Assembly (NCBI RefSeq): GCF_932526225.1
Contig: NC_064045.1
Span: forward strand, 12,394,442 to 12,458,441
Direction: 5' to 3'
Length of the DNA stretch: 64,000 nucleotides
Origin: Nematostella vectensis
Taxonomy: Eukaryota > Cnidaria > Anthozoa > Actiniaria > Edwardsiidae
Of the stretch, positions 13,001 through 25,000 are shown piece by piece (position 1 is the stretch's first letter; every line of letters starts with the position of its first letter). A model generated the notes under the pieces. The model did no database searches, had not been told where the DNA came from, and was given only the letters and a program-made list of their open reading frames with translations. Position numbers and translations under genes: made by a program.

Positions 13001-16000
13001 CAGCGGGAAAGCAAAAGGAGGGAAAAGAAATGAGGTAAAGAGAAAAGCAACAATTATTTTACAGGCCCTGTCAAATGTCTAGGGTCGAGTGTCAGGCACT
13101 TTTATCGTTATTGCTTCGGGGAGAGTACTACATTCTACAGTCCTACCAGACTATATTGCGGACTTTTCAGCAATCCAATCAAGTAAACATCATTGCCGTC
13201 ATTGTCGGTCCTCTGTAGTACCGGTATAAAGCAGGAGTTGTGTCCAATATTTGTGTCAGGGGTCATTTCATTTTTCCTGTCTAACATTTAAAAATTATAA
13301 CCGCCTGATACTAAGGCTATTTGTACAACAGTCACATGTTTAAATTAACCACACTTTCATTTCTTTTTTTAAGGTAGCATGCAAAGTTTAAAAAAAAAAG
13401 ACTAAGGTGAGTACAGTTTGTACTTAACGAGCCCATTTAGTATCCAAAAGCACTTAGAGCTGGGATGACCGGCCTGACAAGGTGCAAGTGTCGTGTGCCT
13501 GGACTTGAGGGTGTTGTTGCCAGGAGTGACATTTACCTGACAGGGAAGGTGCAAGTGTCGTGTGCCTGGACTTGAGGGTGTTGTTGCCAGGAGTGACATT
13601 TACTTGACAGGGAAATTACAAGCGTCGTGTGCCTGGACTTGAGGGTGTTGTTGCCAGGAGTGACATTTACCTGACAGGGAAGGTACAAGCGTTGTGTGCC
13701 TGGACTTGAGGGTGTTGTTGCCAGGAGTGACATTTACCTGACAGGGAAGGTACAAGCGTTGTGTGCCTGGACTTGAGGGTGTTGTTGCCAGGAGTGACAT
13801 TTACCTGACAGGGAAGGTACAAGCGTCGTGTGCCTGGACTTGAGGGTGTTGTTGCCAGGAGTGACATTTACCTGACAGGGAAGGTGCAAGTGTCGTGTGC
13901 CTGGACTTGAGGGTGTTGTTGCCAGGAGTGACATTTACCTGACAGGGGAGGTACAAGTGTCGTGTGCCTGGAATGAAGGGTGTTGTTGCCAGGAGTGACA
14001 TTTACCTAACAGGGAAGGTACAAGCTTCGTGTGCCTGGACTTGAGGGTGTTGTTGCCAGGAGTGACATTTACCTGACAGGGAAGGTACAAGCGTCGTGTG
14101 CCTGGACTGAAGGGTGTTGTTGCCAGGAGTGACATTTACCTGACAGGGAAGGTGCAAGTGTCGTGTGCCTGGACTTGATGGTGTTGTTGCCAGGAGTGAC
14201 ATTTACCTGACAGGGAAGGTACAAGTGTCGTGTGCCTGGACTTGAGGGTGTTGTTGCCAGGAGTGACATTTACCTGACAGGGAAGGTACAAGCGTTGTGT
14301 GCCTGGACTTGAGGGTGTTGTTGCCAGGAGTGACATTTACCTGACAGGGAAGGTACAAGTGTCGAGTGTGTGTATGAAAGTGAAAAGGTACTCGCATTTG
14401 TTTTGCTTTTTTTTAGGTTGGCATGTCCGAGTCGACAAAGAATGAAGAGAAAGGAAAGCCAGAAAATGAAATAAACATAAAAAAGAATGTGTAAAATCAA
14501 GAGAGCAATTCTTTGTTATCCCCTGGAAATACGTCGAAAGTGTTACAGTTAAATTGAAAATATTTGGTTTTTTTTGTTGTTGTTTATTTTTCTGCATCCT
14601 AATTTTTATGTAAATTGTTTGATTTCTAATAAATCTTGTTATTTATATGCGAAAATTGTATTTTGTAAATTAACAGATTAAGTGTGAAAATAAATGGATA
14701 ACTTATGCTATCAAAACTGTTATATTATTTTGTTGAAAAGCGACGAGTAGACTACTCTGTTAATAAGAAGAATCGCTATATGAAGTAACCACGCTTCCCT
14801 TTTTCAGCAACCGTCCTTTTGTTAGACAAACTGCTGGTGTAAGTAATCAAAGTACTCTGTGGTGGGCTCTTTCATGCTAAATTAGATTTGTAACGACAAG
14901 TGACATGACCAGAGACATTTCGCTAGATTGTACAAAAATGAGCAGATTCATAAAGCAATATATTTATTATTAGTTTTTTTTCCTTTCGAAGGTTAAAAAA
15001 TCAGAAGAAAAACTCCAGCCTATTTTCAAATTTCTGTTCCATAATTTTCCATATAGCGCAGGGGCGTTCCTAGGATTGGCCGAGGGGGGTTTCGCTGTCA
15101 TAGGTGTCATATGGAAAAAGCATAGTATTTAAAGATTCCTTAAAAAGAAATGACCCACTTTTTGGCAGCCAAGGGGGGGGGGTTCCTTGCACCTCGCACC
15201 CTTGGCACCCCCCTGTGTACGTGCCTGTAACGTAACTTTGGTTTGAAAAATAGCGCACGTCCGAGGCAAAACAAACAGCGGAAAACTTCCTCATCTTCAA
15301 CATTTATTTTTATGAATCTAATACCTTTTTTTTGCTAATGCCAAATTTCTCCAATTATAACTTATATAATCTATATTTATTTATATTCAATTTGATTTTC
15401 GAATGGGAGCTCGGAAACTCTAGCGAAAATTCCCGATTGCCAAAATTCGGAAATGAGTATCGTGTCAATAGAAACCATCGTCTCAATCGAATTTTAAAGT
15501 CGAAAAATGATCGTGTAGATCGTGACGATGTTGACGATGATCGTTGACATCGTGACGATCGACACGATGACGAAATCAACGATTGTGACGATCGTGTCGT
15601 CTCAATCGTGTCGTCTTTACAAGAAACATCGTGTGATCCGATTATGGTGACGATGATGATTTTTATTATGGTGACGATGATGATGACGATTATGGTGACG
15701 ATGATAATGGTGACGATGATGATGATGATTATGGTGACGATGATGACGATGATTATGGTGACGATGATGATGATGACACGCTTCCCTTACCTCTCCTTCA
15801 GTCATGAAGGCTTCAAGAGCAGCCTGGATCAGCTTGTCAAAGATAGCGTTCTGGTGATCCTCTGGGATAATCGGCTTCATCAAGTCAACTTCACTCTGGA
15901 AACAAAACCGAATGACTCCCATGAGAGGATCAAAAGATGTCAAAAACGTGTGACTCACATTAGACATTTCTTTGTCATTAGTTTTATTTTTATTCTTTTT

Positions 16001-19000
16001 ATTGAAAGACAAATGAGAGGATATTAAAAAAAAATTAAATGGTTAACAAAGTTTTATGCTTCATAAACCAAATAAGAAAGAAAATGTCGAAACAGCTTCC
16101 CCATATCTGCCGATGAAAATGGCTCCTTCCTCACACTTGGTATTTGGCATAAGAGGATATTTGTACTTACAGCCATCAATGACATGAGCGCCTTACAAGA
16201 TATGATGAAGGTGTTCGCATTGATGTCTCTGAAATGAAAAAGAGGTAATCAAATGTGCTTTTCCCACCTAGCGTTAAAATGGGTTTCCTGTGGTGGGTTT
16301 GGAGGTGTGATGTCACGTGAAACCGTCCCAGATCCCATTCTTTCTCACGGTTAATCCTCAAGCCAAGGAAACCCGCGAAATTGGTAGGGACTATGCTAAA
16401 TACTTTGAAGTATTTTCTTCTCATTGCTCTTCTCAGCAACTTTTATTCAAAAAGCACACCTGTTAGTAATGAAGTGTGTTATTTTTTATCAATTGTGATG
16501 CCAGTTTGTAATTTTGCACACAGTGCTTATCGTTTTGTCACAAAACTATTTTTTTCACAAGTCATGAGCAGAATTTATGAAGTGCATTTATTACGAAACC
16601 TTCAAGCACCCTCGCACCTATTTTTCCCCACAAACGCACACTTACTCTTCCTCTTCCTTCCCATCCTTGGAGTCAAGCGCCACTGTTTGTAGGGAGAGGG
16701 CTGTTGCTCGTCGTGCTGTGAATACAATTATTCATTCATCCACGAAATGCGTTAAAACAACTACTTCCACTCCATCCATGACACAGACTCATGGATTGTT
16801 CCAACAGCAGCAGTTATCAGTGAAAACATGAGGCATTACTTGGCAAATGTTAATACACCATGTTTTAAGAAGCTAAGAGAAGCTCAACCAGCATTTGCTT
16901 TGCATTGTGTATTGCTCTACCAAGCAAATTCTGGTACTGTTTGGGAAGGTCTCTCTAGAGTATTTTGAAGCAATAACCAAATATTTCACAGCTGAATTTG
17001 GTGAAACAAAAGTAAAACCACAAAGATTAATCCAGTAAACTTATGCCAAAAAGGCCTACTTTGAAACAAATTGAAACAAAAGGTTTTTCAACGAAATTAT
17101 CGTTTTTGGATACTTCAAGAATCAATGGTGAAAAATCTGAAAAATTTTAACTATTTTAACTAGAATTTTATAGGCGAATCTTGCTAAAAAAATACACACA
17201 AAAGAACTATGGGTCCAGAGAATCCGCAAAAAAAAGAAAACTGTGTTCTAGGGGTTAAAACGAATTTTCAAGGCAACCCTATAGAAATCGCGTTGCCTCA
17301 ACACTATACTTCATGGTTTTGTACTTACCATATTCGTGTGGCTTTGAAGGAACTCGTCGGATTCTGCAGACAAGGCAGATGTATGGGTTATTAGGGTAAA
17401 ATTCAGTGCATTTATACCATGATAATTCTTCCACACCAAATACTTTGTATTTCAAGCTATTAACTTTATTTCCATCTCAATTTCCATCCTTTTGAGGCAA
17501 CAATAAAAGGCTTTGGTTGAGCTTAAATGTTTGCCTACTTTTGTCTAGCTTAGCCAACCCTCAGAACAACTGTTTTGTAGATGACATTACAATTTAATTC
17601 AACATGTTTCACCAAAGGTACATTGGATCTTCGAGCATGATCATATTAAATACTTAAAAAAGTTTATTGAACACTTAAAAAACAAAATACTTGGGAATAA
17701 TGAATGTTTCGCTTGTCCAAGTTTAGACGTAAAAACTATCTGAGCTTTAAATCAAGAACTCACTCTTTTTTCTTTGTTGTTCCCTTTCTAGTCGGAGTGC
17801 CAACACCTGTTACAACATTTAATCAATAAACTACAACCGGCTTAGCATAACATAGCATAACATAGCATAACATAGCATAAAATAGCATAACATAGCATAA
17901 ACATAGCATAACACAGCATAAAATAGCATAACATAGCATAAACATAGCATAACATAGCATAACATAGCATAACATAGCATAACATAGCATAAAATAGCAT
18001 AACATAGCATAACATAACATAGCGACAAAACTTACAATACTTAACTTTAATTTCCACTTTAAACTGTTTGTGGGTAACGTACAGTATTTATGTGGATTCA
18101 TTTTACCTTTCGTGGCCATTTTATTTCAAGTTTACCTGAACCAGCTTTGAACTTTCCGCCCACTTGCTGAAAACAACAAGCCAACAGGTAAATTACAGGA
18201 AGGGGAAATCCATATGACAAAAGAAAGATATATTGTACGTTACTTTAGTATTTTTTGGCTGATGGGATGGCCATATTAAGAAAAATTGTGACAAAAAGCT
18301 CAGCATTTTTTTGACCAAGGTCACAGTTGTTTGACTGGCATGGTGAACATGGTTACCGTGCCTGAGAGAGGAGGCAGAGAAAGGAAAATACAGCTATTGT
18401 ATGCAACCAGAATCAATCAGAATTAAGAATTTGATTTGTTACTGCATTTGCTAGGAAAAAATATAATACTTACTACTCCAGATTCTTGTTCGATTATTGC
18501 CTCTTTCAATCTGTGGAACATACAAAAAGGGTTTAAAACTCTGAAGATGCTACAAAGCTCTAGTCATACATCTTTCCATCATACTATCATGGTGCCTACT
18601 ACCGGTCATTATTTGGGATAAAATTGCACCAGAAATCGGCACAGCCTGTATATAATTTAACCCTGTGATAGTTCGTCTATATAGTGTTTGTGTATATAAT
18701 ATATTATATTAATATGTATAATACGTATAGTTTTCTATAATATTTTTAATATTTTAAATATAGCTTGATTAGATTCTAAATCATACTATTTATTAATTAT
18801 CTGACTATTTATTTTTTATAGTGTCCACAATTAGCTTTTTTAGCTAAACACTTTTGACACTTAAATAAAGTTTATGTATGTATGTATGTAACTCCTTCTT
18901 AATTTGCTCAAAATCCAAGCGGGCCACTATGATGGCTAATTTTTCGTTAAAAACAACACCTGAAAGGCTCATGTAACAAAATGGTAAACATCACTATTTC

Positions 19001-22000
19001 ACAACAGTTTTCTTTTTTTTTACCAATTTCAATTGAGAATATTACAATAGCTCCCCAAAATAAGGCTATGGAAAATGAACGCTCTCTCATATTTGGCATT
19101 TTGTTGATTGATAAAGCTTACCCTTGCATAGACCTGAGTAAGGAGCTAGATCTGATCTGTGCATACATACTCATAAAATCTGAAATCAGAAATATTAATT
19201 TGGGTTAACTACAATAAATCAATCGATCAATCGTTGGTTTAATCGGCCTCTCACAGCATTGACAAATTGCAGGCAGCGTCAGCAACAGACAGTGGTACCA
19301 GCTATTAAGAGGCCAAACTTTATCAAGCGGCAAGCTCAGATAAGGAGGCCAAAAATAAAAATTTCTCTATTAAGAACCACTTTTTTACAGTTTCAAGGTT
19401 GGCAGCTTTATAGAGGTACCTACTGCTTATCCAGATTCAGTTTTTCTTATAATAACTTTAAAAAGATTTATACAACAACATTAGGAAATTGCGCGCTCTG
19501 ATTGGTCAGGACACACATATATGCTCCCTAAAACTAGATTGAAACTTTAGAAAACATTTTTAGTGGTTATAAAACAAATAGCTAGATCTCTATTTTTTGT
19601 CCACCTGTCCTCTGATAGATACACAGATGATGTCACAGAATGTCATGAACAACAGTCACACAACTCAACTGCTTCTTGTTGCGTAACGTTTTGTTCATGT
19701 CATGCTGTGACATTATCTGTGTATCTATAAGAGGACACACACATGCAAAATCTAGATCTAAAGGCGTCTCAAAAGTTCGTAACCCTTTTTCAAGAGATGA
19801 CCAAAGCAAATTAACACTCCAGAGTGTCGGCCTTTGCATTTTATGACGTTTCTCATGCACTTGGGCATGGACTGAGACAACGCTTGTAATGTGGCACTTG
19901 GTACATTTCTCCAGGCTTCGCGAAGACGCTTCTTCAGGCCATTCGGCGTCATTGGTTGAGGATCCCTGTAAACTGATTGATCTATCAGACCCAAAACGTT
20001 TTTGACTATATTCAGATCAGGAGAATTTGGTGGCCAGTCTTTTTTTTTTATGAACCCCGGCAAGTTCTTGCTGCACCAGTCTTTGGTCTTGCTGTATGCA
20101 CTGGAGCGCCATTTTGTACGAAGATCATATTTTCATTTCTATCAAAAAGCTTCCTATTTGAAGGTTTCCTGTTGTTGATTGTCTCGATAAAAAAGGGTCT
20201 ACTTCCTTCTCCAATATCTGAGAAACGTAGTACTTTGAAGTCAAGGTTTGGTTTTGGGGAATGGAGTGGAGATTTGTTAATCCCCGACCAGTCACTCAGC
20301 CCCACATCATCCCCTTTAGAGCTCTTTTTCACCTGGTATGCCGGAGGAACTTGGCTTTCCTGGCTTTCCCATACTTCTTCGGATTTGGAAGGTTAAATAG
20401 ATACTTGGGACATTCGTCAGAAAAGAGAATGTTATCCCAGTCTTGGGCTGTAAGCTTCTTATACATTTTGGCAAATTTTAACCGAGTTGCCTGTTGCTTG
20501 ACACTTAACAATGGCTTCTTCTGGCGGTTCATAGGTTTCCATCCTTTCCCCTTCATATATCGTTGAACTGTATTCTTCGAGACTTTAATTTTTTTACCTT
20601 TGAGATCTTTGGAAATCTTCCTCAATGAGTTACCTCTTTTGTATTTGCCTTTTTGATCATTTTCTTTGCAGAATCAGATAAAATAGATGGCCTTCCTGTT
20701 CGTCTTTTGTCATTGAAGTCAGTTTCCCGGGACCATTTTTTTACCCATCTCTCCGACTTTTCATGAATTTTTGCAATTTCTTTTAACAAAAATACATTTG
20801 ATCTAAGAATAGCTGCTTGAGCTTTTTTTCTAGCTTGTAGAGGATTCATTTCTCTTTCTATGCTGTTTTCTTTGAGAAAAAGCCTTTAAAATGGAGGAGA
20901 ATATTCAATATCTTTGTGCTAAAAAATGGCGGTAAAGTTTATTTGATTTGGCGCAGGCACAACACTTTTGGGGAGAAAGAAAAAAACTTTTCATATCCCC
21001 CTATTTTTTGCTACCAACTATGGTAGAAAATAAGTACTGCTGTAGATTTATTTGGTTTTCCAGCTTGAGTACACATGCAGGCTGGAAATAACGATATTTT
21101 AAAAAGGGGCACAAACTTTTGAGACACCCTGTACATGTATTTGTTAAATATCTAGCATGGTATAGTTGTATTATTACCTGATATGTCACCTTTTCCTCCT
21201 TTGCCAGGTCCTACCAGCCAGTGGGAGATGGTACTCAGGTCCTCAATTACTTTATCTGGACAACAAATGTCCACATGTATGATATTCCACAGGGAATGAC
21301 AACTTCAGGGATTTAGTGGATAATGATAATGGTGATTATAACTATAATAATGATAATGGTTTATGTTATGGTGATGTTGATAATGATAATAATAACGATG
21401 GTGATTATAACTATAATGATGATGATGGTGGTGATGATGGTTTATGTTATGGTGGTAATGTTGATAATGATGTTGTTGATTATAATGGCAAGGGCTGTAC
21501 TGATAATGATGTTGAAGATTATGCAGTTATATAGGAATGCAGCAATGCAATAATGATGATGATGGTGGTTATAATGATGACAAGGGTTGTATTGATGGTG
21601 ATGATGGTGGTGAAGATGATGCAATAATGACAACGGTGATTATAAAGCAAAGGTGATGATGGTGGTGATAATAATGGCGAGGGTTGTATTGATTTTGATG
21701 ATGACGTTAAAGATGGTGCAGTGATGCAATAATAACGATGGTGATTATAACAACAATGATGATGGTGTTGGTGTTTGTGATGTTGGTGATAATAATTCTA
21801 AAATAGTAGTGAATTTTCGACATTACCTGACAAGTGTTCTATCTTCACATCCTCTGCTACTTGCCCTGGTAAAAAAACATATACTGGCTTACCCTTGTAA
21901 TGTAATGGGAATTTTCACGTAGTAGCTTTTTCCATTGTTTTGTGGTTAACTTACTTTGCTCCCAAATTTAAAATAAATGAAAAAATACACCTCAGATTAA

Positions 22001-25000
22001 TCCTTGTGTGACCTCCCTTCCTAGCCGGATTGGCATTTACCCTGTCCCCCTCCCCCTTGCTTTCCAATGTAGAATAGTCTTATACCTTCCTTCCCCTCCC
22101 CTATGCTAAATTTTTACCTCCCTATGCTAAACTTTTACCTTCCTTCCCCTCCCCTATGCTAGATTTTTACCTCCCCCCTCCCCTATGCTAAACTTTTACC
22201 TTCCTCCCCTATGCTAATTTTTTTCCTTCCTCCCCCCTCACCTATGCGATTTTTTTTGTCCTTCCTCCCCCTCCCCTATGCTAAATTTCTACCTTCCTAC
22301 CCCTCCCCTATGCTTATTTTTTACCTTCCTCCACCCTACCCTATAATAAATTTTTACCTTCCTCCCCCTCCCCTATGCTAAATATTTACCTTCCTCCCCC
22401 CTCCTCTATGCTAAATTTTTACCTTTCTCCCCCTCCCCTATGCTAAATTTTTACCTTCCTCCCCCCTCCCCTATGCTAAATTTTTACCTTCCTCCATCTC
22501 CCCCTCCCCTATGCTATCAAGGATAGTGTTTGGAGGGACTGGCTTGCTGTGTCGGTTGAGAAGGGTTCGGAATTCTTTCTCCAGGGAATCTCGTCCAAAG
22601 TCTCGTAATGAGCACTGCAAACAAATGATATCATTTCTGGTTGGATTTTGTGGTGATACAAACTGCTAAACACAAGGTTCCACTATAAAAGGGAAAGCTC
22701 CTCCCACCCCCGGGCTCAAGAACAATCAGTTATCAATCAGCCATCAATGAGTCAAAATGTCAGGACAATTGCTCTGAGCGCTAAATTCAAATTTCAGATT
22801 CATCCCTAGACTTGTAAACCTAAACTGTTTCTATTTATAGTAAAATAATGCTATAACAAGCTGTGAGCACTCTAAAAATATAAGAATTTTAATAACAGGG
22901 AAGTAATAATTTAGTTATATTTTTTTAAAATTTTGCACCAAAAATGTGATTGGACAGCAAATCACTTATTTATCAATCTCTTAACACAATTGTCTTGCTA
23001 CCTGTACAAAAATAGTTTTATTCCAAACGACTGAGGCTCAGGGATAAGCATTTTTTAAAGGAGACTTATAATTTGTGGCTGTTATTGTGGCATTGTTCTG
23101 ATTATAATTGCAAATTCCATCCTTGAGGTTGGAGGAGCTTTCCCTTTTATAGAGGAACCTCGTGTTTAAGTTACAGTACTATTACTTTGTCATCATAGGT
23201 TCCAACCTTCAGGGTTTGGATGTCATGCTGAATATGATGATGACAATCACAATTACAACAATGATGATGGTGTTGGTGAGCATGGTACTGTCCATGACAA
23301 TAATAATTGTGATGACGAAGACGATGATGATGGTGTTGGTGAGCATGGTACTGTCCATGACAATAATAATTGTGATGACGAAGACGATGATGATGGTGTT
23401 GGTGAGCATGGTACTGTCCATGACAATAATAATTGTGATGACGAAGACGATGATGATGGTGTTGGTGAGCATGGTACTGTCCATGACAATAATAATTGTG
23501 ATGACGAAGACGATGATGATGGTGTTGGTGAGCATGGTACTGTCCATGACAATAATAATTGTGATGACGAAGACGATGATGATGGTGTTGGTGAGCATGG
23601 TACTGTCCATGACAATAATAATTGTGATGACGAAGACGATGAGGATGGTGTTGGTGAGCATGGTACTGTCCATGACAATAATAATTGTGATGACGAAGAC
23701 GATGAGGATGGTGTTGGTGAGCATGGTACTGTCCATGACAATAATAATTGTGATGACGAAGACGATGATGATGGTGTTGGTGAGCATGGTACTGTCCATG
23801 ACAATAATAATTGTGATGACGAAGACGATGAGGATGGTGTTGGTGAGCATGGTACTGTCCATGACAATAATAATTGTGATGACGAAGACGATGAGGATGG
23901 TGTTGGTGAGCATGGTACTGTCCATGACAATAATAATTGTGATGACGAAGACGATGAGGATGGTGTTGGTGAGCATGGTACTGTCCATGACAATAATAAT
24001 TGTGATGACGAAGACGATGAGGATGGTGTTGGTGAGCATGGTACTGTCCATGACAATAATAATTGTGATGACGAAGACGATGATGATGGTGTTGGTGAGC
24101 ATGGTACTGTCCATGACAATAATAATTGTGATGACGAAGACGATGATGATGGTGTTGGTGAGCATGGTACTGTCCATGACAATAATAATTGTGATGACGA
24201 AGACGATGATGATGGTGTTGGTGAGCATGGTACTGTCCATGACAATAATAATTGTGATGACGAAGACGATGATGATGGTGTTGGTGAGCATGGTACTGTC
24301 CATGACAATAATAATTGTGATGACGAAGACGATGATGATGGTGTTGGTGAGCATGGTACTGTCCATGACAATAATAATTGTGATGACGAAGACGATGAGG
24401 ATGGTGTTGGTGAGCATGGTACTGTCCATGACAATAATAATTGTGATGACGAAGACGATGAGGATGGTGTTGGTGAGCATGGTACTGTCCATGACAATAA
24501 TAATTGTGATGACGAAGACGATGATGATGGTGTTGGTGAGCATGGTACTGTCCATGACAATAATAATTGTGATGACGAAGACGATGATGATGGTGTTGGT
24601 GAGCATGGTACTGTCCATGACAATAATAATTGTGATGACGAAGACGATGATGATGGTGTTGGTGAGCATGGTACTGTCCATGACAATAATAATTGTGATG
24701 ACGAAGACGATGAGGATGGTGTTGGTGAGCATGGTACTGTCCATGACAATAATAATTGTGATGACGAAGACGATGAGGATGGTGTTGGTGAGCATGGTAC
24801 TGTCCATGACAATAATAATTGTGATGACGAAGACGATGAGGATGGTGTTGGTGAGCATGGTACTGTCCATGACAATAATAATTGTGATGACGAAGACGAT
24901 GAGGATGGTGTTGGTGAGCATGGTACTGTCCATGACAATAATAATTGTGATGACGAAGACGATGATGATGGTGTTGGTGAGCATGGTACTGTCCATGACA

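Noticed and set aside
13468-14361. Possible CRISPR array
   Set aside because: Repeats are contiguous without unique spacers, and this is animal DNA.
13402-14597. Series of 66-codon frames spaced 67 bp
   Set aside because: By-products of the 67-bp minisatellite.
17823-18119. MLCYAMLCY-type frames
   Set aside because: Made by the 10-bp CATAACATAG repeat.
20261-20566. Plus-strand frame over the transposon
   Set aside because: Antisense shadow of the mariner transposase remnant.
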